A DNA stretch of 64,000 nucleotides from Hyposmocoma kahamanoa (GCF_003589595.1 NW_020654810.1:22491068-22555067), one strand, 5' to 3'. Shown: positions 21,205 through 31,680, counted from the first letter of the stretch. Program-made: numbers and translations. Notes: generated from the letters alone by a model not told the origin.

Positions 21205-21513
21205 TAGAATAGAATACGTTTATTTGTCAGAATACAGTAATTACAAAGGTCTTAAGTAAAATTAGGTACATTGTATTCAACCTGCAAGCAGACGTGCAAA
21301 TATTAATGGGATTCAATGTTTCTTTAGTCTCTATAGTTTCTAATTAATGTAATGAATTTGTAAATTCTAAGTATTCTTTATTACTATAGAAGCAATGTGT
21401 CAAAAGCCATTTTGTCAATTTTAATTTAAAAGTATGTCCTTGTAACAATTTAATTTCGTTTGGTAATTTATTGTAAATAATTATACACATGTTGAAGCAG
21501 TTATTCTTATAAA
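21205..21513 (-). pseudogene. LINE reverse transcriptase C-terminus running into the assembly gap
   Basis: A minus-strand frame reads NMCIIIYNKLPNEIKLLQGH, then TFKLKLTKWLLTHCFYSNKE and a Y-L-E-F end before the stop. The I-Y-N-K-L-P motif is the LINE terminal block. The 3' UTR ends at an A/T tail near 21205. Its 5' continuation is in the N run. Confidence 0.7.
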
Positions 21514-21913
21514 NNNNNNNNNNNNNNNNNNNNNNNNNNNNNNNNNNNNNNNNNNNNNNNNNNNNNNNNNNNNNNNNNNNNNNNNNNNNNNNNNNNNNNN
21601 NNNNNNNNNNNNNNNNNNNNNNNNNNNNNNNNNNNNNNNNNNNNNNNNNNNNNNNNNNNNNNNNNNNNNNNNNNNNNNNNNNNNNNNNNNNNNNNNNNNN
21701 NNNNNNNNNNNNNNNNNNNNNNNNNNNNNNNNNNNNNNNNNNNNNNNNNNNNNNNNNNNNNNNNNNNNNNNNNNNNNNNNNNNNNNNNNNNNNNNNNNNN
21801 NNNNNNNNNNNNNNNNNNNNNNNNNNNNNNNNNNNNNNNNNNNNNNNNNNNNNNNNNNNNNNNNNNNNNNNNNNNNNNNNNNNNNNNNNNNNNNNNNNNN
21901 NNNNNNNNNNNNN
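21514..21913. other. Assembly gap of exactly 400 N
   Basis: Bases 21514-21913 are all N. The long X run in a minus-strand frame over it has no meaning. A LINE lies on one side and Repeat D about 75 bp beyond the other, so the break is probably repeat-induced. Confidence 0.99.
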
Positions 21914-21984
21914 TTTTTTTTAAATAGGAGGCCTCATATGTTTGCATGATTTTTCTTTTTCACAAATTAAAAAAAAACGAAGAG

Positions 21985-22215
21985 CTCAAATCAACTGTAT
22001 TATTTTTTGTCTGCATGTTACGCGATTTCTCAGCTAGATCTGTGAACCGATTACTTGTACTTCAGTAATGGTCCCATTTGAAACAAATATTCTACTTCTA
22101 AGGGTGGCAAACTAGAGGATAAATCTGGTTTATTAGATTCCTATTTTCCATTAAATGATTTCAATAAAACTTAACAAATAGATGTAATTCTACATACGAC
22201 TTTTGAGGTTGTTAT
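21985..22215 (-). repeat. Repeat D copy
   Basis: GCATGTTACGCGATTTCTC, TGTGAACCGATTACTTGTAC, AATGGTCCCATTTGAAAC, CAATAAAACTTAACAAATAG and CGACTTTTGAGGTTGTTA match Repeat D in reverse order. Confidence 0.7.
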
Positions 22216-23264
22216 AAAAATAGTTGTAGTTATTATCACCTTTGCAGATAAATTATTGAGCGTTTTATTGTTGCGTCTACTAGAGACACTCCCTAGATTT
22301 TCCTTCAGCCTCTTCCTTTCCAAAATAGGAGGCCTATATTGTCATAGTTTCTCCTTTCGCCTTGCAGAAGGGCTCGCGTTTTATGCATCCGACAGAGATA
22401 CATCTGTCCCTCCAAGAGTTTTTCTTTCGTCGATTCCCACGAGAACGAGAGAGGTACTGTAGAGATCGCATATCAGTCTTGTGCTTTTGACAGCCGGCTG
22501 TAATCGCAAACCTATTCTACAGATTCAATTTCAAATCCGTTTGTCTTACCTATCGTTTTTGACTCACTGTTTAAGTGTACCAGCAACACCTAATTATCTA
22601 TTAGCATATAATGAGATCATAGTTACTTCATCATTTGTACCGTACGCTTTCATTATTATTCATCCAATTGCGGTAAAACTTTTGTGAGTTGTTGTACTCG
22701 TGCCCGAAAATTTTCTGTAGTATTAGATGTCACTATACACTGTTACGGCCGTCTTTTGCAAAACCAAATGATGAACAGTTTTCTTTTTTCTTTCAGTGAT
22801 ATTGCAATACCGGGCATAGCTTAGACTGCTTATTAACCCAGAACTATGCATAACCAGAAAGCACGGCTTTCCGTAAACAATATAACCTCAAAGAGAGATG
22901 ATTTAACTGAACAACTGTAATGGCATACACAATATGTCATCTCGCTGCGAATTGGATATGTGTTTCAACTATCGTATAATAATTCCACATTGTTTGAGTG
23001 AAGTATTGAACGTGACAAACCAGAGACGCTCTTGCAAAAAACCGTTTGTAATCTCGTAGTGGATGTACTAAATACGGTTTTTTAATGTCTTAAACTTATA
23101 CGGTAGCTGGAAAGGTGTGACTAATTCATCGCGTCGAGAGAACATCCTGTGTTACGATATTTCGCTTATTTAGATACTTAAAAATAGGTACCTAACTCAT
23201 TTCTCCTTGGGGGGACGTAGCGTACACGGAAAGCAATATACGCAACCGGGAATAGCTGCAGTAG
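22216..23264. other. Unassigned
   Basis: Two short plus-strand frames of 68 codons (22256-22462, 22481-22687) lack any recognisable domain. No repeat recognised. Confidence 0.4.
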
Positions 23265-24224
23265 AACTCCTTATGTTCGTACAGGGAAGTACTGCCACAG
23301 TACCTATTTCTCCAAGCAATTAAGATTACTGCGTTCCAGCTTTGAAGGGTAATAAGCGCGTGTGTGCACTGCATCCGATTCGTGTGAGTTCCGAATCCGA
23401 GACTGTACAAATCTTGAAAACTCGGACCCACTTCGGACTTAATGTCCGATTCGACGTTCACAAAATACGGTATCGCCTGTACACGTAGAGATAAAATCAC
23501 ACTTCGGACACCTTGTGGTTGTAGGGAGATAAAAGGTCGGGTTGGAAGGAAACTGAGTGTGTCAGGACGTGGTGTATTGTGCAATGTATGTGTAGTGTGA
23601 AGGTGAAGATCGGAGAAGATGGAGATACAGAGTTGGAGGCACAGCCGGTTCGGCGCGGAGGCGGTCAGTAGAGAGGCTGCACCGACAGCGGCGGTAGTGC
23701 AACAGTGGATTTTATCACTTTGTACTCGGAGGTGGAGTTCTACTTCGTCTAGAGCGTCGACTTAAGTCACTCCTGCCGCTCCAAACTCAGTTGGTGAAGG
23801 TGAGATACACAGTCAAGGTAGGAGGAGCGTAAACGTGAAGACCAGGTTTAGCGTGAGGCAGTCGAGGAACAGGTCATCAGCCAGGCGCGTAAGTGCGGTA
23901 GGAGTAAGGTGTAGGGCTTCAAAAAGGAGAGACTTCGTATATTTTCTTAGTCTGTAAATATTAGTTGAAACTTGTTCAGGAATCAGGAAAAGTAAGAGTG
24001 TTTACTTGAAAACCTATAATGAGAGAGATTAAAAGATAGGGGTCCGTAGTTTCACACTACAACCTGTGAAGTTCGACTGGTGAAATTACAAGCACGCGAG
24101 ACTTGTCAACTTGACGGACGCAGTGGCAGTGCCGCTCAGATCATGCTTTACAACTGTTATAAACAGGCGTGTCGCTACCAACAGGCGCACGACTTGATCG
24201 TCCCGTCACTTTATATCATAAAAA
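23265..24224 (+). mobile_element. SINE-A copy split by a ~700-bp insert
   Basis: The head (23265-23355: TTCGTACAGGGAAGTACTGC, TTTGAAGGGTAA) and the remainder (24062-24224: CTGGTGAAATTACAAGCACG, GGCGCACGACTTGATCGTCC, TATATCATAAAAA) rejoin into one SINE-A copy. The middle is the segment listed at 23356-24061, and the A-rich end was later hit by the MITE at 24225. Confidence 0.75.
23356..24061. other. ~700-bp GC-richer insert in SINE-A, possible solo LTR or promoter segment
   Basis: The insert is GC- and purine-rich compared with its surroundings and contains no SINE-A sequence. A TATA-like GATAAAAG at 23528-23535 is followed by an insect initiator-like TCAG at 23562-23565, about 35 bases downstream. 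Several splice-donor-like words (GCGTAAGTG, AGTAAGGTG) follow at 23880-23920. The minus-strand frame of 130 codons across its left edge has no recognised domain. A solo LTR or a captured promoter fragment are inferences; a clean target duplication was not found. Confidence 0.4.
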
Positions 24225-24491
24225 GGTTACCTATCAGAAGTCCGAAATGACATTTTACAGAAAAAACGTTTGCTCGAATTTTCATAACCTGGAAAGTAAT
24301 TTTGAGAGGAAAATGTTTTTTCTTTTAAATCTGACGTAACTTAAGCTAACCGAATCTAGTCGTGTCTTTGCGATAAACATCCGAAATATCCTGAAAGAAC
24401 AACGGTTTCGTTAAATTCGGTTTTCGGGGTATTGAAAATTCGAACAAACGGTATTTCGGAAAAAATACATTCGAGTTTGTGATAGGTTACC
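24225..24491. mobile_element. 267-bp MITE with perfect 8-bp target duplication
   Basis: CATAAAAA lies on both sides (24217-24224 and 24492-24499). The ends GGTTACCTATCA and, in reverse complement, GGTAACCTATCA belong to arms alignable over about 65 bp (AACGTTTGCTCGAATTTTCA near 24265; its partner in the right arm reads TGAAAATTCGAACAAACGG). It sits in the A-rich 3' end of a SINE-A copy. An 8-bp duplication fits hAT-like or related superfamilies; no transposase is encoded. A half copy lies at 38040-38120. Confidence 0.85.
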
Positions 24492-24847
24492 CATAAAAAA
24501 CACAGGACGCAATTAAACCATTACGTTACGTAGTTCCTAGACCTACATAAAGGCTCGTTATGACAATTATAAGGCATCTGACGCAACCCTGTACCCATAA
24601 CAAGTGACACGTGTGATACAATCAACCCTATAATTTAGGATTACATCAATTGGAAGCGTACTTACTACTCGTATTGACTACCATTGTTGCACTTTGTTGC
24701 GTACAAAAACACATTCGTGATGATTATACATTGTGCTAGTGTTGTAACTTTTCTTAGGCGGTTGCCTAACGGATTGCGGGTGTGCGATCGATTTGAATAC
24801 GCGTTGGCTGTTTATTTAATTGGGACTTATTAAACAGACGCGAAGCA
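24492..24847. other. Unassigned
   Basis: Nothing recognised. Confidence 0.4.
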
Positions 24848-24850
24848 TTA

Positions 24851-25088
24851 GGCTCAACTCACACTGGCACAGAGTCGAAGCGTCGCGACGTCATGTTTTT
24901 CGCCTACAGCATATTCACCTCTATTTTCCCATTATTAAGATACAAATTTGTGTTATGCAAATATGAAGGCTTGCTTGAAGTCAAGCGGTTTTGCGCGTCG
25001 CCGCGCGTCGTGCGCGCAGTGACGCCGACCACACTGTGATCCAGGACGCGACGCGACGCTTCGACTCTGCGCCAGTGTGAGCTGTGCC
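24851..25088. mobile_element. 238-bp MITE with TTA duplication
   Basis: TTA flanks both sides (24848-24850 and 25089-25091). The ends GGCTCAACTCACACTGGC and, in reverse complement, GGCACAGCTCACACTGGC continue into matching CAGAGTCGAAGCGTCGCG, about 37 bp with three mismatches. The interior is rich in CGCG words. A 3-bp TTA target and GG-starting TIRs are typical of PIF/Harbinger MITEs; that assignment is inference. Confidence 0.85.
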
Positions 25089-25154
25089 TTAAGGTGAAAT
25101 GATTCCAGTGTTGCCAGGGACTTGAGTCAATACCTAAATAAAATTTCTTTTTAA

Positions 25155-25465
25155 AAAGCCGGCCTCAAAAGTTCATGAAATTACTTAATATTTGCCAAGT
25201 TTTATTGACATCAGTTACTGGAAAATGCGCGAAACCGGATACATGTGGAATATTTTCTTTAAATTTAAATGAGACCAATACTGAGGTACCCTCTTTCCAA
25301 TAAAAAAAGAATCATGAAAATCGGTTCACAAGTACCGGAGTTATCGCGTAACATACACACAAAAAAAAAAGAACATACAGTCGAATTGAGAACCTCCTCC
25401 TTTTTTGAAGTCGGTTAAAAATAAATGCAGTCGAATTGGGATACGCCTCCTTTTTTGAATTCGTT
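25155..25465 (+). repeat. Repeat D copy with a duplicated end
   Basis: AAGCCGGCCTCAAAAGTTCA, CCCTCTTTCCAATAAAAAAA, GTTATCGCGTAACATACAC and TTTTGAAGTCGGTTAAAAAT. A second, partial end repeats GCAGTCGAATTGGGA and TTTTTTGAATTCGTTTAAAA directly after. Confidence 0.75.
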
Positions 25466-25544
25466 TAAAAATTACATTTTCATTCAATTATTACCGATAT
25501 GTATATACGCCTAAATCCTAAAAATAGTTGATACGCAAGCACAT

Positions 25545-25755
25545 ACAAAAATTCGTGAGGTGCGTTGGTTCGTTCCGTGGCTTAGTTGGTATAGCGTCTG
25601 GCACGGTATGCAAGAAGACGTCGGTTCGAATCCGACCGGATCGAAGGAATTTTTTCTGAGTGTTCGATCTTTGTATTAATAATTATAACAAACTAGTGGA
25701 GTAATTTCGCAAAAAATAATTGAATATCAATTCAATAAAAATTTAATTAATAGTT
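25545..25755 (+). mobile_element. SINE-B copy (5' truncated)
   Basis: The tRNA-like part is identical by eye to that at 48.9 kb: CCGTGGCTTAGTTGGTATAG (A box), GTCGGTTCGAATCCGACCGG (T-arm and B box). The acceptor-like pairing TTCCG/CGGAT remains, but the anticodon arm is not regular, so this is a SINE head and not a working tRNA gene. The end has GTTCGATCTTTGTATTAATA and ACTAGTGGAGTAATTTCGC. Confidence 0.85.
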
Positions 25756-26032
25756 GATACGCTCAATAAAATTAGAAGATAAAGAAAATTTATATTATTC
25801 GCCATCTCTGTGTTACTTTATTATCAATTTGGGTGCATTCATAAACTACTTACAATTTAATATACTTGAATTTATAAAAATCTCAACGTTCTTTAAAAAT
25901 GAAGTTGGTTACATATTACGCGAGAGGTTGAAAAGTTACGAAAAATGTAAGAAATGTAATCATCTGGTAACACTGAGTGATACCCAATATTTCGACCATA
26001 CGCAAAATAGATTTTACGACTTTAAAAAATAA
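25754..26032 (+). CDS. Unrecognised 92-codon frame with a CxxC
   Basis: Plus-strand frame starting right after a SINE-B tail. It is hydrophobic in the middle (YFIINLGAFINYLQFNIL) and ends YEKCKKCNHLVTLSDTQYF plus DHTQNRFYDFKK, with one C-x2-C pair and two downstream histidines, too little for a defined zinc finger. It could be a scrap of a host exon or of a transposon. No promoter, splice site or homologue can be shown; most likely not a functional gene. Confidence 0.15.
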   Translation: MIRSIKLEDKENLYYSPSLCYFIINLGAFINYLQFNILEFIKISTFFKNEVGYILRERLKSYEKCKKCNHLVTLSDTQYFDHTQNRFYDFKK

Positions 26033-26654
26033 TAATTCAAATTGTTTTTTAATTGACAATGAAAATAGAAAATACCGGTAATGAACTATGGTACCAGAAA
26101 CACGATTGACGAGGCGTCTCTCGACAAAAAAAGTTCACAATGTACCGCAAAATTTTGTTCGGAAAAATACGTTTCATTGCATTGTTATTAAAGGTATTTC
26201 AATAATTTTTATCTACTGTGTTAAGTAATAAATACATCATACAACTATGAGCTTGTTTTACAGTAAGAGAGTATATTGTGGTGGTAAAAGACAAATGTTT
26301 AAATATCATGCAATTAATTTCTCCGCGTCAACCTCACACGTTTCAAAGCTTACGTAACCACGATACCATTTCGCCTTAACACAGTGACGGCGGAAGAACC
26401 GAAGCTAGATTTTGTAGCCAAAATAGTATATTGACTTAATTTCTCACGTAAAGGCCTAGCGCCTTTGTTTGTTGCCATGTAGTCATTGCATTCATACCTA
26501 ACTCCAGTGTTGTTTTCAAATAAGGATCACATGATTAATCACACGCCATGTCAAGGAAAGCGTCGATATTAAGACACGCCGCGTGTATGGGGGCTTATAT
26601 AGGGCGTGTATAGGCTGTGAATGCGATCGCTTCTTTCATAAAAAACAATGATCT
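26033..26654. other. Unassigned
   Basis: Nothing recognised. Confidence 0.4.
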
Positions 26655-26895
26655 TGTTTTTTTCAATATTAAGTGACAGTCCATAACAATTGCGTTGCAT
26701 CTACACCTGTTACCCTAAGACATAAGTTGATTACAGGCACATGGGACTTCCCATACCCCTGTAATTTCACCAGCACCCTTACCCTTCAAACCCGCAACGC
26801 AATAATGCCCACATTACCGCTTAGTGACAGAACTACGTAAGGTAGCTGGCTGTATTTCCCTGGATGAACTCTTTTAAAAGTAGCTCTACCGCTAC
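26655..26895 (-). mobile_element. SINE-A copy
   Basis: CCTGTAATTTCACCAGCACC, CTTACCCTTCAAACCCGC and CTACCGCTACGAAACTC in antisense order; the 3' third is shortened. Confidence 0.7.
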
Positions 26896-27029
26896 GAAAC
26901 TCGTAAGTGATGTAATGATGACAAACCTGGTGAGAGGCATATCCATTGCGACAGATAGAGATAGGCTCAGCACGGATAGCTGCTTATTCCTGCACCAGTT
27001 TCGATTGTATACGTTTACGAACGATACAA

Positions 27030-27285
27030 ACTGTCTACTTTTTACAATAAAATTCTGGAGCATATATTAAGATTATAATTTCCTAAGTTTAAAACCTACA
27101 TTAAAAATATTTTAATTGGAAAGTCATATTACAAAATTGACAACGATCGATTGATCCACACAAATATGATTCATAGTGTATTCCAGCATAGTGAACGAGC
27201 AGTAGCTTAAAAGTGACATTTTAAAATTTATTTTGCCTATAGAATCAATAATTATTATTTGACTTTGACTTTGATTCCCAATGTC
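27030..27285 (+). mobile_element. LINE-F 3' end (short, decayed)
   Basis: TTTACAATAAAATTCTGGAG, ACATTAAAAATATTTTAATT, CATAGTGAACGAGCAGTAGC and a tail of TTTGACTTTGACTTTGA. Internal deletions remove part of the 3' UTR. Confidence 0.75.
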
Positions 27286-27704
27286 TATGGCCGGTCTACT
27301 CATAGATTTTTTCAATACCTAGCGACTTTATCACCTTAGCTTTCACTGTTCTGGATTGTCGTATAACAATTCATCTTAAAATTTACGACACCACATACCT
27401 AAGGGTTTTAAAAAAAAATAATTACATAAAACGTACGTAAGCCTTTCACTGTATGACAATTAACTGATTATTTAACAAAACATCGATTCTCTTGTGACAT
27501 CGATATAAAAACATTGATACGCGAATCGACAAACGTCGTGTAGTGTAACAATCGATTCTGTAATAAGGAAGGAAATCTTGTAAGTGAGTCTAGGCGACAC
27601 TCTTCCTTGCTTCGACGGGTTTCCTTGAACTGAAACTTGACACTACTGGATTAGTATAACATGATTCCGGTGGTTAGGTTTCCAGAGGTTTGCGCTGTTA
27701 GCCA
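27286..27704. other. Unassigned
   Basis: Nothing recognised. Confidence 0.4.
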
Positions 27705-27975
27705 AAACCTTTTTTTTTATAACATCAAGTGACGGGACGAACAAGTCGTGCGTCTGATGGTAAACTACACGCCTGTCCATAACAGTTGCAGTGCCACTCA
27801 GAGCTTTAAATCGCAAAGTTCTGAGGGGCTCTACCTCTGCGCCTGTCACCCTGAGACATAAGTTGACAAGTCCCATGTCAAAACCGGAACACAGCAATGC
27901 TGACATTACTGCTTACTGACTTACTGTACTACCCTGGACGAACTCTTTCACAAGGAGCTCTACTGCTACTAAAGT
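27705..27975 (-). mobile_element. SINE-A copy, near full length
   Basis: Includes AAGTGACGGGACGAACAAGT, GGTAAACTACACGCCTGTCC, TTTAAATCGCAAAGTTCTGA and CCTGGACGAACTCTTTCACA. Confidence 0.8.
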
Positions 27976-28274
27976 TCTAAATGATTAAAGACCCTGTTTC
28001 ATTGTCTTAAATCGTGTTTTTGAATCAATCATTTGAAAATTTGAAAATGGTTCTAAACTGATTACAAAACAGCTTAAAAGAAGTTCAACGAAGCTACCGT
28101 GACTTCAATTGAATACGTCCGTATGAAGTTAGACCACCAGTTATCTAATCTGCCTAATGAAACCATTTTAACTACTGATTAGATGAAACTTGCGCGTATA
28201 ACGTTTCTCTGTTAGGTATAATTTAGTAAATTTGTGTGAAATAAGATAAACGAATAAGAATATGATAATTATGA

Positions 28275-28675
28275 GATTAAAAAAACCGACCTCATAAGTT
28301 TATGGAATCACATATTTTGCCGAAATTACAGGCACATGGGACTTATCAACTTATATATCAGGGTAACAGGTGCAGACAGTGCCCCTCCCATCTTTGCGAT
28401 TTAAAGCTCTGAGGGGCACTGCAACTGTTATGGACAGGCGCGTAGCTTACCATCAGGTGCACGATTTGTTCGTCCGTTTGCCAAGTTTTATTGAAATCGA
28501 TTAACAGAAAATGGGTGAATTCCAATACACCGGATTCATCCCCTAATTTGCCTCCCTTAGAGGTGGGATATTTTCTTCAAATGGGCCCACTACTAAGGTA
28601 CCCCTTTCCAACAAAAAAGATTCATCATCGTAATATACGCACAAAAGAAAACTCCTTTTTAAAGTCGGTTAACCA
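28275..28675 (+). repeat. Repeat D copy split by SINE-A
   Basis: Left part AAAAAACCGACCTCATAAGT (28278-28319); right part TTTGCCAAGTTTTATTGAAA (from about 28476) to AAACTCCTTTTTAAAGTCGG at 28672. The SINE-A copy at 28320-28475 lies between. Confidence 0.75.
28320..28475 (+). mobile_element. SINE-A (3' part) inserted in Repeat D
   Basis: Starts GAAATTACAGGCACATGGGA and ends GCACGATTTGTTCGTCCG. The 5' half is missing. Confidence 0.75.
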
Positions 28676-29604
28676 AATATTTGTTAGGAATCAAAATATA
28701 AAACAAATCAGCAAATTACACTTAAAACATTAATCACTCTACTTTTAATTCTGAGTTGTCGATCTGTCTTGCAATATTTAATTCTGCGTCCATTTTATAA
28801 TGATTTGTTATTACCAGATTGGTCAATTTGACCTTTGTCTTTATCGACGAGGAAGGCAAAAAAGTATGGTTAATGGATTTGTCAACTGGATGCGGCCAAA
28901 TTCGTCAAACTACGATTTACTAGGCCACTGACTTTGTGGATGATAAAAAATAATTTAGGACTAGGCGACTTCAATTAAGTAGACTTTGGTTTTTTGACTC
29001 TTGCTTAATACATTCAAGTTATTATTGTAATAGTTAAAACCTAAGACACCTTCCGTAACTAATCCTTCAATGTTATTTTTTATTTCTATAACATGTAACT
29101 TATGTTTTGAGATCATAGACCGTGTTATTAGATGTAAATCACAACACGTAGTCTTGACGTCTTTTGTAATCTTCTTACTTGAAGTTTTTCAAATCGTTTT
29201 CCATAGTCTCTTCTGAGCGATTCCCTATTCTCTACATGGCTGCTTATATTGCGGTGTTCAGCTTATTATTATTCTTCCTTACAATATGTACTTAAGTCAT
29301 TACGCCAATCTCAGTTGGTCCTACTTAGCTTTGTGCATTTTGCGGTGTCCCGGAATCTGGAGGCCACAAGTAAAACCACTCGTTAGAGAGCTTTCAGTTG
29401 ATCTCGTCAAATCGTCAATTGTCCAGACTGACAACTACTTCCAGCAAAGAATATGCTTAGACCGATGGCTAAGTTTTGGATAAAGGGGAAAGCTTGCCAG
29501 GCTTATGCGCACAATAGCCCAGAGCGCGGCATTTGGTAAAATTAAAAAGTCAATTTTTCTTTCTTTTTTTTATACGTCAATTTTTCTTTTTTATCTTGTT
29601 ACAA
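28676..29604. other. Unassigned
   Basis: The plus-strand frame at 29286-29483 and DNA to 29530 are somewhat GC-richer and could be a retroelement scrap, but no motif supports it. The rest is AT-rich. Confidence 0.4.
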
Positions 29605-29805
29605 CGGATTTCTTTTTTTTTATAACATCAAGTGACGGGACGAACAAATCATGCGCCTGATGGTAAGCTAAGATTTGACGGGCGCTGCCACTGCGCCCCA
29701 AGCACTACTGCTAACATTACTGCTTGGCGGCAGAAATAGGTAAGATGGCAATACTTCCCTGGACGAACTCTTTCACAAGAACCTCTACTGCTACTAAATC
29801 TAATT
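29605..29805 (-). mobile_element. SINE-A copy with internal deletion
   Basis: Begins TTATAACATCAAGTGACGGG and ends ACTCTTTCACAAGAACCTCT; about 80 bp of the middle is absent. Confidence 0.75.
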
Positions 29806-30439
29806 AAAGATTGATATACCTACCCTCGAGTTCTCTTGCCACAGTAAAAAAATAATTTACAGTACACTTGACAAACTAATAAACTTTCTAAATTCATATA
29901 ATGTTCAACCATATTGTGGTATAGTTTAATTATAATTTATAATCAATCATTTCTGGGTCAAAGCTCACGAACTTTATTAAGCATTTTAAAACGCCTGTGA
30001 TTGGCTATTTGCCATCTCTACAAAGTCACGACACTGTGGAAATACTCGTTATCGATTATAGTCTCATTGCTGAGGAATGCTATTCAAAAATATCGAATTG
30101 TTTATTCGTATCTTTTTACAAATAGTCGTTCTTTTGTTTGAGTTTCGAAATCTAATTTATTTACTAGTTATTTAAATTCTGGTTACCATAGTACATTTTA
30201 CCATACGAACGTCAATGTACGTGTAAGCATGTATTGTATGGTCGAGAATCTTTGGCTCTATGAAAGCCAAAATAAATACATAAACATTTTTGCATTACTG
30301 ATTGTTCTATTTATTTATTGCATGCATATCTATTGATAGGTCTTATTATGGTTATATTAGGTATGTGTACATAATCCTGCACAAATTGCAGTTTTTATGA
30401 CTCAATATAATGCAATAAAAATAATTAAAATACTATCGA
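29806..30439. other. Unassigned AT-rich DNA
   Basis: Nothing recognised. Confidence 0.4.
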
Positions 30440-30650
30440 GTTTTGAGAGGTGTTCGCGATTCTTACAGATAAGAAATGAAAATATTTTTTCGGATCTAAA
30501 TTGCGTATATTTGTTTTTCAAAGTAACCACATTTCTCATACTTTACAGGTCCCCAGTGTCACGGCTGACAATCACAGCCTTGACCATGAGACCTGTAAAG
30601 GGCCCGGAAAGTTGGTTTGTTTGAAAAAACAAATACACGCGATGTTATCG
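30440..30650. repeat. Repeat E, most complete foldback copy
   Basis: Left arm TTCGCGATTCTTACAGATAA, TTTTTTCGGATCTAAATTGC, TTTGTTTTTCAAAGTAACCA, CTTTACAGGTCC; right arm GACCTGTAAAGGGCCCGG, TTGGTTTGTTTGAAAAAACA, ATACACGCGATG. The arms are imperfect inverted copies around ACGGCTGACAATCACAGCC. Confidence 0.7.
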
Positions 30651-30792
30651 TCAGCCAATAACTGACTTACAGAGTAGAAGTACTTTGGTAGTAGTATATT
30701 TTTAAGTAGGCGGTAAAAACCCTTATCCTCTGTTTCATCTTTTATTGTGTTAGGGATTTTATTATATATTTGTACGACTTTTGAACTTTTCC
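30651..30792 (-). pseudogene. LINE reverse transcriptase C-terminus
   Basis: Minus strand reads SSKVVQIYNKIPNTIKDETE, then FYRLLKNILLPKYFYSVSQL, the Y-N-K-I-P and Y-F/Y-S/N-V end block of a LINE-F-like family. About 45 codons, without RT domain. Confidence 0.7.
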
Positions 30793-31003
30793 TTTTTCTT
30801 TTATAAAATAAGCGCGCATTTGACCTCCACCTCTCCACCTGATGGAAAAGGACGATGAGGTTGACAATGTAGCATGCACACCTAAATAATGCCTATTCAC
30901 TCTCGCCTTGAAAAGGTCCAAGTTACAGCGCTAGCTTTAGTTAAAGCAGTAGCGCGGGAATAAGTCCGCAGGCAGGGTATTCCACTCCCTAGCCGCTCGC
31001 CAG
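30793..31003 (-). mobile_element. Decayed LINE 3' end
   Basis: Same family as 12046-12255: CATTTGACCTCCACCTC, TAAATAATGCCTATTCACTC, GCCTTGAAAAGGTCCAAGTT and GTATTCCACTCCCTAGCCG align in order. An extra ~20 bp near 30930-30955 breaks the frame. Confidence 0.7.
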
Positions 31004-31018
31004 TCTATTAACTTTTAT

Positions 31019-31237
31019 TTATAAAATATTGTACAAATGATGGACATCGGGACCCCAAAGGCCAAGGGTTTCTACTCCAAAGGGTGCAAATAAGCAGTCG
31101 AAGCCGAGGTCCTGGTACTTAATCCTCTGGTGTGCTGGAGATGGGATGAGGCAAGTGTCGACACGTGGCGTCTCACACCAGTGCTCGGCCCATGTTCCCA
31201 AGGATGGGAGAAGAGAGACATGCCGTTTGACTCGACT
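31019..31237 (-). pseudogene. Retroelement-type C-terminal fragment
   Basis: Minus strand reads IKYQDLGFDCLFAPFGVETL followed by GLWGPDVHHLYNIL. The F-x-P-(F/V)-x-V-E-T-(L/F)-G-x-W-G-P block is a motif I associate with the end of reverse-transcriptase-bearing mobile elements in animals. Open for 60 codons; the family is not fixed. Confidence 0.55.
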
Positions 31238-31544
31238 ATACCTATTATCTATTACTATAATATAGTCTATTTCTATTGTCTATGCAACAAAATAGAAATA
31301 CCGTAGTACTACCATAGTACCATAGTTTTTTTTTTTGTTCTTCAACATTAGGCATAAACAACATGTACATTTTACATTTCACACTAAGTTCAATTTTAAT
31401 TGAGTCGTAAATTCTAACCATTGTTAAAACGGGCACTGATTGTATCGTCGTCAGACAATAATTACTATGAGAAGCAAAAATACGATCATATAATAATGTT
31501 TTGTTTTATCGTTCTTGTCTATTTGTTTAAAAAAACAATTAGAA
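31238..31544. other. Unassigned AT-rich DNA
   Basis: Nothing recognised. A short run of alternating TAGTAC/GTACTA words lies at about 31300-31325. Confidence 0.4.
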
Positions 31545-31680
31545 GTGTCGAGTTCTCCGGTTTTCGCGATTGTTACACATATCAAATTTTTTCGGGCCTA
31601 AATCGTATATTTGTTTTTTGATACAACCAACGTTACGGTCCCGTTACATGTCCCATATTCACGGGTGACATCAAACGTCT
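31545..31680. repeat. Repeat E half copy
   Basis: GTTTTCGCGATTGTTACACA, TTTTTTCGGGCCTAAATCG, ATATTTGTTTTTTGATACAA, GTCCCGTTACATGTCCC. Confidence 0.65.

Noticed and set aside
21507..21947. 146-codon frame made of X
   Set aside because: Translation of the assembly gap.
25560..25650. A functional tRNA gene
   Set aside because: The T-arm and A/B boxes are good, but the anticodon arm is irregular, and the identical part recurs at 48.9 kb in a SINE with target duplications. It is a SINE-B head.
31300..31330. Foldback element from TAGTAC/GTACTA words
   Set aside because: The words are short, adjacent and low in complexity, without arms or duplication.
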